DNA of 64,000 nucleotides from Carboxylicivirga sp. GTDB lineage: Bacteria; Bacteroidota; Bacteroidia; Bacteroidales; Marinilabiliaceae. The notes beneath the pieces are model-generated. The model had not been told where the DNA came from, searched no databases, and saw only the letters and a program-made list of their open reading frames with translations. Both the position numbers and the translations under genes were made by a program. The stretch is taken from contig JAOARW010000065.1 in the NCBI GenBank assembly GCA_025210475.1, positions 86,888 to 150,887 on the forward strand, read 5' to 3'. Below, piece by piece: positions 16,866 through 25,402 of the stretch. The number at the start of each line of letters is the position of its first letter. The first letter of the stretch is position 1.

Positions 16866-18326
16866 TTGAGTAAAATTAAGAAACTCGCTGGAGAGACCAT
16901 TATTTACGGAACCAGTACAATCGTTAGTCGCTTGCTAAACTGGCTGCTTATGCCATTCTATATTCGTATTATGGATCAGGCCGAAGTGGGCGGTGTTTTT
17001 AACATTTACAGTTACATTGCTGTTATGTTAGTTGTTTTAACATTCGGGTTTGAAACCGGATATTTTCGATTTGCCAATAAAGATAACCGGGCATCATTGC
17101 TAAAGAATCTGGGAAGTCTGATGATTATCGGATCAAGTATATTTTGTATTCTGGTTTATTTATTCAAAACTAACATTGAATTTTACCTGGGAAATGAGTA
17201 TTTGGTGGCTGATTATTTTGTAATCGGTGCTTTAATAGTGTCTTTGGATGCCATCACAAGTATTCCTTTCGCAGATTTAAGATTGCAAAACCGTACGGTC
17301 AAATATGCTTTTCTAAAGTTTGTTTCAGTATTACTGAATATCGTTTTTCTTACCTTTTTCCTTCTTTTATGCCCATATCTTTTGGAAAATGAGGTGAAGT
17401 ATGTCGAATACATTTATAATCCAAATATAAAGCCGTATTACGTTTTCGTATCTAATTTAATTAGTTCGATTATAATCGGAGTTTATTTGGTTCCCGGCGT
17501 TTTCAAAACCAAAGCCAAATTAGCTTTTAAGCAATTGCTACCCATTGTTAAATATTCCTACCCAATTATGATTGTAGGTTTATTTGGGATGTTGATACAA
17601 AACATCGATAAGATTTTAATGCCGCATCTGATTAATGAGAATGCAATGGAAGCACTGGCTATCTATGGAGCCAATTATAAGATTGGAGTCCTAATGGCCC
17701 TCTTTATTCAGTCCTATCGTTTAGCTTTTGAGCCGTTCTTTTTTAAAGAAGGAAAGGAGAAAGCATCAAAGGATTTATATGCCATCGTATTAAAATACTT
17801 TGTGATTTTTGGTTTGATTATTTACGTTGGTGTTTTAACTCTGATTGATGTTGTTAATTTATTGCTATTGCCTGAATATTATGAAGGTAACCAAATAATC
17901 CCCTTTATTTTATTGGGTCAGTTATTTTTTGGTATTTACTATTCATTGTCCTTATGGTATAAATTAACAGATCGAACCAATTACGGAGCAGTTATTAGTG
18001 GAGTTGGTGCTTTATTTGCCATTGCTGGCAATGTACTTTTGGTGCCAATGCTTGGTTATATTGGTGCTGCCATTACGTCTATGTTTTGTTTCTTCCTGAT
18101 GATGGTAATTTCCTTCTTTTTAGGGCAGAAATATTACCCAATTAATTATCCGGTTGGATACATTATTATGCATATATTGATCGCCATAATAGTTGTGTAC
18201 TTAAGTCAATATCTTCATTCAGAGAATCAATTATTTCATTTCGCCATCAAAGGCACTATATTTGTTAGCTATTTTGCTTTTCTTTATATCACACAAAGGA
18301 AAGATTTAATTAAAATTTTATCATGA
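16866..18326 (+). CDS. Polysaccharide flippase-like membrane protein (MVF/Wzx family)
   Basis: A 486-residue protein with about 12-14 hydrophobic helices and the N-terminal pattern LAGETIIYGTSTIVSRLLNWLLMPFYIRIMD, typical of oligosaccharide flippases. It starts with TTG four bases after ruvB. It probably moves a lipid-linked glycan across the inner membrane. No glycan cluster is adjacent, so the substrate is unknown; related proteins next to dut are common in Bacteroidota. The last four bases overlap dut. Confidence 0.85.
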   Translation: MSKIKKLAGETIIYGTSTIVSRLLNWLLMPFYIRIMDQAEVGGVFNIYSYIAVMLVVLTFGFETGYFRFANKDNRASLLKNLGSLMIIGSSIFCILVYLFKTNIEFYLGNEYLVADYFVIGALIVSLDAITSIPFADLRLQNRTVKYAFLKFVSVLLNIVFLTFFLLLCPYLLENEVKYVEYIYNPNIKPYYVFVSNLISSIIIGVYLVPGVFKTKAKLAFKQLLPIVKYSYPIMIVGLFGMLIQNIDKILMPHLINENAMEALAIYGANYKIGVLMALFIQSYRLAFEPFFFKEGKEKASKDLYAIVLKYFVIFGLIIYVGVLTLIDVVNLLLLPEYYEGNQIIPFILLGQLFFGIYYSLSLWYKLTDRTNYGAVISGVGALFAIAGNVLLVPMLGYIGAAITSMFCFFLMMVISFFLGQKYYPINYPVGYIIMHILIAIIVVYLSQYLHSENQLFHFAIKGTIFVSYFAFLYITQRKDLIKILS

Positions 18327-18760
18327 CAACAGTTCAAATCATTAATAAAAGTAAACACCAATTACCCGCCTATAGTACTGAACATTCTGCAGGAATGGAT
18401 CTTAGAGCAAATGTTGAAGGACCGGTTTTACTTAAGCCTTTGCAAAGAGTTTTAATACCTACCGGTTTGTACATTCAGTTGCCTGAGGGACATGAAGCGC
18501 AGATAAGACCACGAAGTGGTTTGGCTGCTAAATTTGGTGTAACTGTTTTAAATACACCAGGAACAATAGATGCTGATTACCGTGGCGAAATCAAAGTAAT
18601 ACTGGTTAATTTATCAAATGATGATTTCACAATCAATGATGGGGAACGTATTTGTCAAATGGTAATTGCAGAGTATGCTAAAGTAAAGCTGCAAGAAGTT
18701 GAAGTGCTGGAAGAGTCTGTGAGGGGAAGTGGTGGTTTTGGTCATACCGGAACTAATTAA
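18323..18760 (+). CDS. dut: Deoxyuridine 5'-triphosphate nucleotidohydrolase
   Basis: A 145-residue dUTPase that turns dUTP into dUMP. Conserved motifs are AGMDLRA (24-30), RPRSGLAAK, LNTPGTIDADYRGEIKV and the C-terminal P-loop-like RGSGGFGHTG, which has His where Ser is usual. The start overlaps the flippase stop (ATGA), indicating translational coupling. Confidence 0.96.
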   Translation: MTTVQIINKSKHQLPAYSTEHSAGMDLRANVEGPVLLKPLQRVLIPTGLYIQLPEGHEAQIRPRSGLAAKFGVTVLNTPGTIDADYRGEIKVILVNLSNDDFTINDGERICQMVIAEYAKVKLQEVEVLEESVRGSGGFGHTGTN

Positions 18761-18791
18761 TTATTCATTGGCTTACAATTAAATACATCGA

Positions 18792-20537
18792 ATGTACTTA
18801 CGTTATTTATACCTTATTACTCTGGTTGTTAGTTTAATTAGTTGTGGTACAATTAAAAAAACGGCAACACCTGAGATTAGCAAAGAGCAGATCCAAAAAG
18901 TTCAATTAACTGACTTACAAAAACGAAAGTTCGATTACTTTTTTTACGAGGCCAGTCGTGAAAAGATGAAAGGTAATTACGAAAAGTCGGCTATGTACTT
19001 AAGTGAATGTCTTAAAATAGATGCTACCAGTTGTGCTACGATGTATGAGCTTGCAAACATTTTAGTGGCCGGCAAAGAAATTGTAAAAGCTCAGGGATTA
19101 TTGGAACGGGCAATTACTATTGAACCTGAAAATATCTGGTATAAGCTTATGTTGGCCGAACTTTACCAGCAAAATAAACTGGGTTTTCAAGCTGTTCAAT
19201 TGTATGAAGGCATTGTAAATGATCATCCCGGTAATGATGAGTATTTGTACGGTCTGGCGCAATTGTATCAAAGAAATGGTGAAAGTGATAAAGCTTTATC
19301 AACCTATGATAAGCTTGAAAAACGTATCGGTTTAAATGAAGTGGTGATTCTTGAAAAGGAAAAAATACTACTTGAGCTTGGTAAGAATAAATCGGCACTC
19401 AATGAGTTAAATAAACTGGTTAATAAATATCCTGATGAAGCTCGTTATTATGGTTTAATAGCTGATTATTATTTATATATAGAGGATAAACCTAAGGCCA
19501 GAGAATATTTTAATATTGTTCTGGAAAAAGATCCGGGCAATATTATGGCTTATTTCAGTTTGGGAAATTTGGCTTATCAGGAGAAAGATACAACTCAGTT
19601 TCTGAATTATTACAAAAAGGCACTTGAATCAAAAAAGGCTCCCTTCGAATTAAAATTTCAACGTATTCTTCCTTTTTTAATGGATAGTAAGAATATCGAT
19701 AATAATAAAAGTTTTATTGCTGTATTCTTTGATATTCTAACCAATGTGCATCCTTATGAAGGTATGGCTTATGTTTATCAGGGAAACTTCTACCGCGCAA
19801 TTAATAATTCCGAAAAAGCCTTGGAAGCCTATAAAAATGCCGTTGGTATTGAAAATTCAAATGAACTAGTCTGGCAGGATTATCTATTGTTAATGCTCGA
19901 TACGCAGGATTTCTCAAAAATTTATGGTAATGCGAAGATTGCAATTAATACCTTTCCAAATAATGCTTTTTTCTATTTGTTAGGAGGAAGTGCAGCCGGT
20001 CAACTGGATGATTACGAAGAAGCAATTCGATTATTGGAATTAGGTTTAACAAAGGTTGGTGAAAATAAGGCCTTAGAGGCTCAAATTTTAGCTAATATTG
20101 GCGATATAGCTTATGCCTTAAACGATGTTGAAAAGGCCTTTAATTCGTATGAGAAGTCGCTTAAAATAGATGACTTAAATATAGTTGTTCTCAATAACTA
20201 CAGCTATTATCTCACTCTTGAAAACAAGGATTTGGATAAAGCCGAAAGAATGAGCAGTAAATGTATTGAGATGGAGCCTGGCAATTCAACATATCTTGAT
20301 ACTTATGCATGGGTTTTATTCAAACGGGGCCGATATTTTGAAGCTAAATATATAATCGAAAGAGCCATTGATAATGGTGGTGACAGTAGTGCAGTAATAA
20401 TAGAACATTACGGCGATATTTTGTTTAAAAATGGCGATGTGGATAAAGCTGTTGAACAATGGAATAAAGCCCTGGAATTAGATAAGGATAGTGAGAAGCT
20501 TAAGAAAAAGATTGAAACAAGAACTTACATTGATTAG
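18792..20537 (+). CDS. Tetratricopeptide-repeat lipoprotein
   Basis: A 581-residue lipoprotein (signal MYLRYLYLITLVVSLISC, Cys18) made almost wholly of TPR units from about residue 35 to 575, including repeats such as NPLALEIDK-like helices ending each unit. It is anchored in a membrane, most likely the inner leaflet of the outer membrane. Position between dut and a DUF4292 lipoprotein plus an EnvC-like protein suggests an envelope-assembly role. No specific function can be assigned. Confidence 0.85.
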   Translation: MYLRYLYLITLVVSLISCGTIKKTATPEISKEQIQKVQLTDLQKRKFDYFFYEASREKMKGNYEKSAMYLSECLKIDATSCATMYELANILVAGKEIVKAQGLLERAITIEPENIWYKLMLAELYQQNKLGFQAVQLYEGIVNDHPGNDEYLYGLAQLYQRNGESDKALSTYDKLEKRIGLNEVVILEKEKILLELGKNKSALNELNKLVNKYPDEARYYGLIADYYLYIEDKPKAREYFNIVLEKDPGNIMAYFSLGNLAYQEKDTTQFLNYYKKALESKKAPFELKFQRILPFLMDSKNIDNNKSFIAVFFDILTNVHPYEGMAYVYQGNFYRAINNSEKALEAYKNAVGIENSNELVWQDYLLLMLDTQDFSKIYGNAKIAINTFPNNAFFYLLGGSAAGQLDDYEEAIRLLELGLTKVGENKALEAQILANIGDIAYALNDVEKAFNSYEKSLKIDDLNIVVLNNYSYYLTLENKDLDKAERMSSKCIEMEPGNSTYLDTYAWVLFKRGRYFEAKYIIERAIDNGGDSSAVIIEHYGDILFKNGDVDKAVEQWNKALELDKDSEKLKKKIETRTYID

Positions 20538-20544
20538 AGGGAGT

Positions 20545-21384
20545 GTGAAATATTTAATTCTGATTGCCTTACTTGGTTTTGCAGTATCATGTAAAACAAG
20601 TAAAGATTTCTACAATAGTAAAGGTGAATTAAGAAATATACCTGATGCGAAGCTTATTTCCGGAGTTTCGAAGAATTATCTTGAATATAATGCTGTGTTT
20701 TATAAAAAATTTAAGGCAAAAGTAAGTTTCAATGGTAAAACGGATTCTTTTAAAGGTAATCTTTATATACAAAAGGATAATTCTATCGTTGTGTCAATCA
20801 TTCCCTTAATGGGTGTTGAATTATTTCGGGTTAAGCTTTCGAAGGATGTAGTTGAAATTATTGATCGACCAAAGAAAAGGTATTCTTATGGAGATTATAA
20901 ATTACTGTGGGATAAATTTCTAATTGAGCTAAACTACAATAGTTTACAAAGTATTTTAACGAATAAGTTGTTCGTTTATCCGTTGGCTGATAATGACTAT
21001 TTAAAGCGTTACAAACATTATTGTAGCGACGGTAAATATCAATTGCAATCGCTTAAGGAAGGAAAGTTTAGTCGCAAGTATAAAAAGGAAAAGACTGAAA
21101 ATATCATTTTTCACCAATTCTCAATTTTACCTGAGATTTTCAAAATTAGTGACGTGTATATAAAGGATTTTTCTGCAAATAGTGAAATAACAATTAAATA
21201 CAGTAATTTCATTGAAAAAGATAATACTTTGGTACCTACATCATTAAAAATAGATGGTAAACGAGGATTGGATAATTTCAGTTTGAGTATTATTTTTGAA
21301 AATATTGATGTAAACAGTCAAAATTCCATCGGATTTAAAGTTTCTGATAAGTACAAAACCTTAAACCTGAATAATGCCAAATAA
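20545..21384 (+). CDS. DUF4292 family lipoprotein
   Basis: With GTG 20545 as start the 279-residue product begins with a clean lipoprotein signal (KYLILIALLGFAVSC, Cys16). An in-frame ATG at 20491 would bury the signal behind 18 charged residues inside the previous gene, so it is rejected. The body is beta-rich, with the pattern of DUF4292. That family is found in Bacteroidota and its fold is reminiscent of LolA/LolB lipoprotein carriers; this last point is inference. The stop overlaps the start of the next gene by 11 bases. Confidence 0.8.
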   Translation: MKYLILIALLGFAVSCKTSKDFYNSKGELRNIPDAKLISGVSKNYLEYNAVFYKKFKAKVSFNGKTDSFKGNLYIQKDNSIVVSIIPLMGVELFRVKLSKDVVEIIDRPKKRYSYGDYKLLWDKFLIELNYNSLQSILTNKLFVYPLADNDYLKRYKHYCSDGKYQLQSLKEGKFSRKYKKEKTENIIFHQFSILPEIFKISDVYIKDFSANSEITIKYSNFIEKDNTLVPTSLKIDGKRGLDNFSLSIIFENIDVNSQNSIGFKVSDKYKTLNLNNAK

Positions 21385-22525
21385 GAGCTTATTTATATGT
21401 CTTTTCACCTTGTTTTTGTTTTCACTAAGTGCTTTATCACAATCGCTTAGTGAACTTGAAGAGCAAAAGAAGCAACTCAATAATAAGCTCGAAAATTCCT
21501 CAAAACTATTGGCAAAATATAGTAAACAACGGCAATCAGGTTTAAAGAATATCAATGTTTTAAATCAACAAATAGTTGATCGCGAAAAATTAATTTCCGT
21601 TTATAAAAGTGAGATTGGATTAATAAAGAAAGATATTCTTGAATTAAAAACAGAAATTAAAAATACTGAAGAAAAATTAGAGGAATTAAAAACTCAGTAT
21701 GCCCGTTTGATCAAAGAGACCTATGCCAATAAAAAGCGATACAATGAGTTGTCCTTTTTCTTTGGTGCCAAGAGCTTTAACGAAGCTTATCGTCGTTATA
21801 CCATGTTAAAAGAATACAATCGATTTCGTCATAATCAAGGTATTTTAATCACTCAAAAATCTGATGAACTTGAGCAAAGCAATCATCTTTTACAGGCAAA
21901 GCTAAAAGTTCAAAACAACGCCTTAAATAAGGTTAATTCACAATATGAAAGGTTGTTGCAGGATAAACGTTCTGTTTCCAATAATGTTAAAAATTTACAA
22001 CAAAAGGAAAGTTCATTAAAAAAGGATATTCGCCAACAAAAGCGTAATCTAAAGAAACTAGAAGATACCATTATTAAAATTATAGCTGAAATGTCATCGG
22101 AAAAAGTGGACGACACTGATTTTCATTTGGCAAAAGGTAAACTTATTTGGCCAGTCGATAAAGGTGTTATAATTAGTCATTTTGGCGAACATAAACATCC
22201 TGTACTAAAGTACGTTAAGGTCAATAATAATGGAATAGATATTCAAAGTAGTGAATCGCTGGAAGCCAAGTCTGTATTCGCCGGAAAGGTGACTCGTATT
22301 GTTCCGATTCCTGGTTACAACAAGGCAATATTAATCCGACATGGACGTTTTCTAACTGTTTACGCCAATTTAGATAAGGTTCGTGTAAATTCCGGGGATA
22401 ATGTAACTAAAAATAGCGTAATTGGTACAATATATAATGGCGAGGGAAAAAATTCTGGTGTTCTTCATTTTGAAATCTGGGAAGAAAGTGAGAAATTAAA
22501 CCCCGTGAATTGGTTAATTAAATAA
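21374..22525 (+). CDS. EnvC-like murein hydrolase activator with degenerate LytM (M23) domain
   Basis: A 383-residue exported protein: signal peptide 1-22, long coiled coils (about 24-120 and 155-245), then an M23/LytM domain from about 265. The usual first zinc His is Asn285 (before Asp289), the HxH motif reads VLH (Val363, His365), and the Tyr-x-His-Leu motif reads YANL. The domain has thus lost two or more active-site residues, as in E. coli EnvC, which activates amidases instead of cutting. It probably controls cell-wall splitting at division. Confidence 0.88.
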   Translation: MPNKSLFICLFTLFLFSLSALSQSLSELEEQKKQLNNKLENSSKLLAKYSKQRQSGLKNINVLNQQIVDREKLISVYKSEIGLIKKDILELKTEIKNTEEKLEELKTQYARLIKETYANKKRYNELSFFFGAKSFNEAYRRYTMLKEYNRFRHNQGILITQKSDELEQSNHLLQAKLKVQNNALNKVNSQYERLLQDKRSVSNNVKNLQQKESSLKKDIRQQKRNLKKLEDTIIKIIAEMSSEKVDDTDFHLAKGKLIWPVDKGVIISHFGEHKHPVLKYVKVNNNGIDIQSSESLEAKSVFAGKVTRIVPIPGYNKAILIRHGRFLTVYANLDKVRVNSGDNVTKNSVIGTIYNGEGKNSGVLHFEIWEESEKLNPVNWLIK

Positions 22526-22632
22526 TTTTGCTTTTTTTAAAACTATTTGTTATAGTTTGCGTAAAAAGGTTCGAGGTAAAAAGTAAATCAGGATAATAAT
22601 ATAGGTATCTATCTAATTTTAAGGTATATAAA

Positions 22633-23043
22633 ATGGAATTGACCGTGAACAAAATAGAATTCAACTCCGATACTAAAAATATAAATATCGTTGAAAAATT
22701 GATAGATGATTTGTGTAATGAATTTGATTTGCACAATGACATTTATGGAAAGTTATTATTAGCTGTTGTGGAAGGCGTTAATAATGCCATTGTTCATGGA
22801 AATAAACTTGATAAGGAAAAGATAGTTATTGTTGATTATCTTATTGATACTAAAAAAGTTGAGTTTACCATTACCGATGAAGGCAGTGGATTTGATTACA
22901 CAAATGTTCCCGATCCTACTAAGCCTGAAAATCTTGAAAAAACTCATGGTCGTGGAATATTCTTAATGCATCATTTAGCTGATGAAATTGAATTTGATGA
23001 TGAAGGAAGTATTGTAAAAATGACATTTAATACAACTGGATGA
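22633..23043 (+). CDS. RsbW-like serine kinase/anti-sigma ATPase domain protein
   Basis: A 136-residue GHKL ATPase. The N box is AVVEGVNNAIVHGN, the G1 box DEGSGFDYTNVP and the G2 box THGRGIFLMHHLAD. Size and order match stand-alone anti-sigma-factor antagonist kinases (RsbW/SpoIIAB type). No anti-anti-sigma (STAS) or sigma gene is adjacent. It overlaps ybeY by four bases, a linkage seen in many Bacteroidota. Confidence 0.88.
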   Translation: MELTVNKIEFNSDTKNINIVEKLIDDLCNEFDLHNDIYGKLLLAVVEGVNNAIVHGNKLDKEKIVIVDYLIDTKKVEFTITDEGSGFDYTNVPDPTKPENLEKTHGRGIFLMHHLADEIEFDDEGSIVKMTFNTTG

Positions 23044-23462
23044 TTGAATTTTTCGCTGAAGATGTTGACCTTCCAATAGAATTATCTGAAGTATCAAAAA
23101 AATGGATAATTAATATAATTAATTCATTTGATAAAAAAATTGGTGAAATAATCTTTGTGTTTTGTTCTGATAAACACATTTTAAAAGTCAATAACGATTT
23201 TCTAAAACACGATTATTATACTGATATAATAACGTTCGATTATTGTAAGAAAAATATTGTATCTGGTGATTTAGTTATAAGCACCGATACTGTAAGAAGC
23301 AATGCGCTAAAGTTCAACAAAGAATTTAAAGATGAACTACATCGTGTTGTCATTCATGGAATTCTACATTTACTTGGTTTTAAAGACGCTACCGATTCAG
23401 AAAAAACTGAAATGCGTTATCAAGAGGATAAGGCATTGAGTATCTTATCAACTTTTCATTAA
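23040..23462 (+). CDS. ybeY: Endoribonuclease YbeY, rRNA maturation factor
   Basis: A 140-residue zinc enzyme acting in 16S rRNA 3' maturation and ribosome quality control. The metal motif reads HGILHLLGFKD: His106 and His110 are present, but the third ligand position is Asp116 where many bacteria have His. I believe this is usual in Bacteroidota and not a defect. The start overlaps the preceding stop (ATGA). Confidence 0.92.
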   Translation: MIEFFAEDVDLPIELSEVSKKWIINIINSFDKKIGEIIFVFCSDKHILKVNNDFLKHDYYTDIITFDYCKKNIVSGDLVISTDTVRSNALKFNKEFKDELHRVVIHGILHLLGFKDATDSEKTEMRYQEDKALSILSTFH

Positions 23463-23503
23463 TTTTGCTGTTTATCTAACAGTAAGTCAATAATTTTTTA
23501 CAT

Positions 23504-25381
23504 ATGGATTTTAAATACGATGTCATTGTCGTAGGTGGGGGGCATGCCGGTTGTGAAGCTGCTGCTGCTGCTGCAAACCTGGGAAGTAAGGTTTTGCTTA
23601 TAACTATGGATATGGGACGTTTCGCTCAAATGTCTTGTAATCCTGCTATTGGTGGAATTGCTAAAGGTCAGATAGTCCGTGAGATAGATGCTCTTGGTGG
23701 TTATACAGGAATTATTACAGATAAATCTTCAATTCAGTTTAGAATGTTAAACCGATCAAAAGGACCTGCTATGTGGAGTCCAAGAGCTCAATGTGATCGG
23801 ATGGTTTTTTCATCTGAATGGCGAAAAACCTTAGAGAATATTCCTAATGTATTTTTCTGGCAGGACGCTGTTACAGAATTTATCTTCCAAGATAACATAA
23901 TTAAAGGAGTCAGAACGGCAAATAAGGTTGAGTTCTATACAGATGCCGTTGTTTTAACAACGGGAACCTTCTTGAATGGCCTAATGCACATAGGATCAGT
24001 GCAATCCGAAGGTGGCCGGGTTTCTGAACCAGCTTCAAAAGGAATTTCTGAACAGCTTTTAAGTAGAGGTTTCTCTGTTGGAAGAATGAAAACAGGGACA
24101 CCTGTACGTATTGATGAAAGAAGTATTAATTTTGATAAATTAGAGGAGCAAAAGGGTGATGATATTAACTACACCTTTAGTTATCTACCATCTGATGTTA
24201 ATAACTTACGAAAGCGAAGTTGTTATATAACCTATACAAATCCGAATGTTCATAAAATGTTAGAAACTGGCCTCGACCAGTCACCTATGTATAATGGCAC
24301 AATACAAAGTATTGGTCCAAGGTATTGTCCGAGTATTGAAACAAAGATTGTAACGTTTGCTGATAAAGATCGTCACCAATTATTTTTAGAACCCGAGGGA
24401 GAGGATACGATTGAGTATTATTTAAACGGGTTTAGTTCTTCTTTACCTTTAAAGGTGCAAATTGAAGCTTTAAAATTAGTACCTGGTTTAGAGGATGTTA
24501 ATGTTTTTAGACCTGGATACGCAATCGAATATGATTTTTTTGAACCCACTCAATTAAAACATTCTCTGGAAACTAAAGCTGTCAATAATTTATTTTTTGC
24601 GGGGCAAATTAACGGAACTACTGGCTATGAAGAAGCGGCAGCTCAAGGCTTAATAGCTGGAATTAATGCCCATCAAAAAATTAATGATTTAGATGAATTT
24701 ATTTTATCAAGAGATGAGGCTTACATTGGTGTTCTTATAGATGATCTTGTAACCAAAGGGGTAGATGAGCCATATCGTATGTTTACTTCTCGTGCAGAAT
24801 TTCGTATTCTATTACGTCAGGATGATGCCGATGCGAGACTGACACCTAAGAGTTATGAATTAGGATTAGCTACCAAAAGCCGTTATGAGTATTTAAAGAA
24901 TAAAATTGCCTTAAGGGATCAGGTTATCGATTTCTTAAAGAACTTTAGTGTTAAGACATCCTTGATTAATGAGTGGTTGATTCAACAAGGGACGACACCT
25001 CTTAAACAAGGCGTAAAATTAGTTGATATTTTAATGCGTCCGCAAATTTCGATCACAAATTTATTAGAAGGGGTAGAACCGTTTAAAAAGTTCGTTGTTG
25101 ATTTAGATTGTACTAGAATTGATGAAATTCTCGAATCTGCTGAAATTATTTTGAAATATTCAGGCTATATAAATAGAGAACGTTTATTGGCAGATAAATT
25201 AAAAAGATTGGAAAATCTTAAAATTACAGGAAAGTTTGATTATAGTGAAATAAAATCTTTGTCAACAGAAGCTCGTCAAAAATTAGAAAAAATTAATCCA
25301 GAAACGATCGGTCAGGCAAGTAGGATATCTGGTGTATCACCGAGTGATATAAATGTACTATTAGTATTAATGGGACGATAA
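23504..25381 (+). CDS. mnmG: tRNA uridine-34 carboxymethylaminomethyl synthesis enzyme MnmG
   Basis: A 625-residue FAD protein that with MnmE modifies the wobble uridine of several tRNAs. Features are the dinucleotide motif GGGHAGCEAA (11-20), CNPAIGGIAKGQIVREIDALGG, GTFLNGLMHIG, the substrate motif RMKTGTPVRID and the C-terminal helical domain. Also called gidA, it is commonly near the replication origin, in line with the parS sites at 25382 and 25601. Confidence 0.97.
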   Translation: MDFKYDVIVVGGGHAGCEAAAAAANLGSKVLLITMDMGRFAQMSCNPAIGGIAKGQIVREIDALGGYTGIITDKSSIQFRMLNRSKGPAMWSPRAQCDRMVFSSEWRKTLENIPNVFFWQDAVTEFIFQDNIIKGVRTANKVEFYTDAVVLTTGTFLNGLMHIGSVQSEGGRVSEPASKGISEQLLSRGFSVGRMKTGTPVRIDERSINFDKLEEQKGDDINYTFSYLPSDVNNLRKRSCYITYTNPNVHKMLETGLDQSPMYNGTIQSIGPRYCPSIETKIVTFADKDRHQLFLEPEGEDTIEYYLNGFSSSLPLKVQIEALKLVPGLEDVNVFRPGYAIEYDFFEPTQLKHSLETKAVNNLFFAGQINGTTGYEEAAAQGLIAGINAHQKINDLDEFILSRDEAYIGVLIDDLVTKGVDEPYRMFTSRAEFRILLRQDDADARLTPKSYELGLATKSRYEYLKNKIALRDQVIDFLKNFSVKTSLINEWLIQQGTTPLKQGVKLVDILMRPQISITNLLEGVEPFKKFVVDLDCTRIDEILESAEIILKYSGYINRERLLADKLKRLENLKITGKFDYSEIKSLSTEARQKLEKINPETIGQASRISGVSPSDINVLLVLMGR

Positions 25382-25397
25382 TGTTCCACGTGAAACA
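25382..25397. promoter_or_regulatory. parS: parS-like site, one mismatch
   Basis: TGTTCCACGTGAAACA differs from the parS consensus at one base. It begins at the second base after the mnmG stop codon and ends 5 bases before the adenine deaminase ATG. Confidence 0.75.
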
Positions 25398-25402
25398 ATT
25401 TT

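Noticed and set aside
20491..20544. Longer N-terminus for the DUF4292 lipoprotein from ATG 20491
   Set aside because: It would overlap the TPR gene and place 18 mostly charged or polar residues in front of a perfect lipoprotein signal.
23040..23462. Loss of activity in YbeY because the third metal His is Asp116
   Set aside because: I recall the same replacement in other Bacteroidota YbeY proteins, so it is likely a lineage feature.
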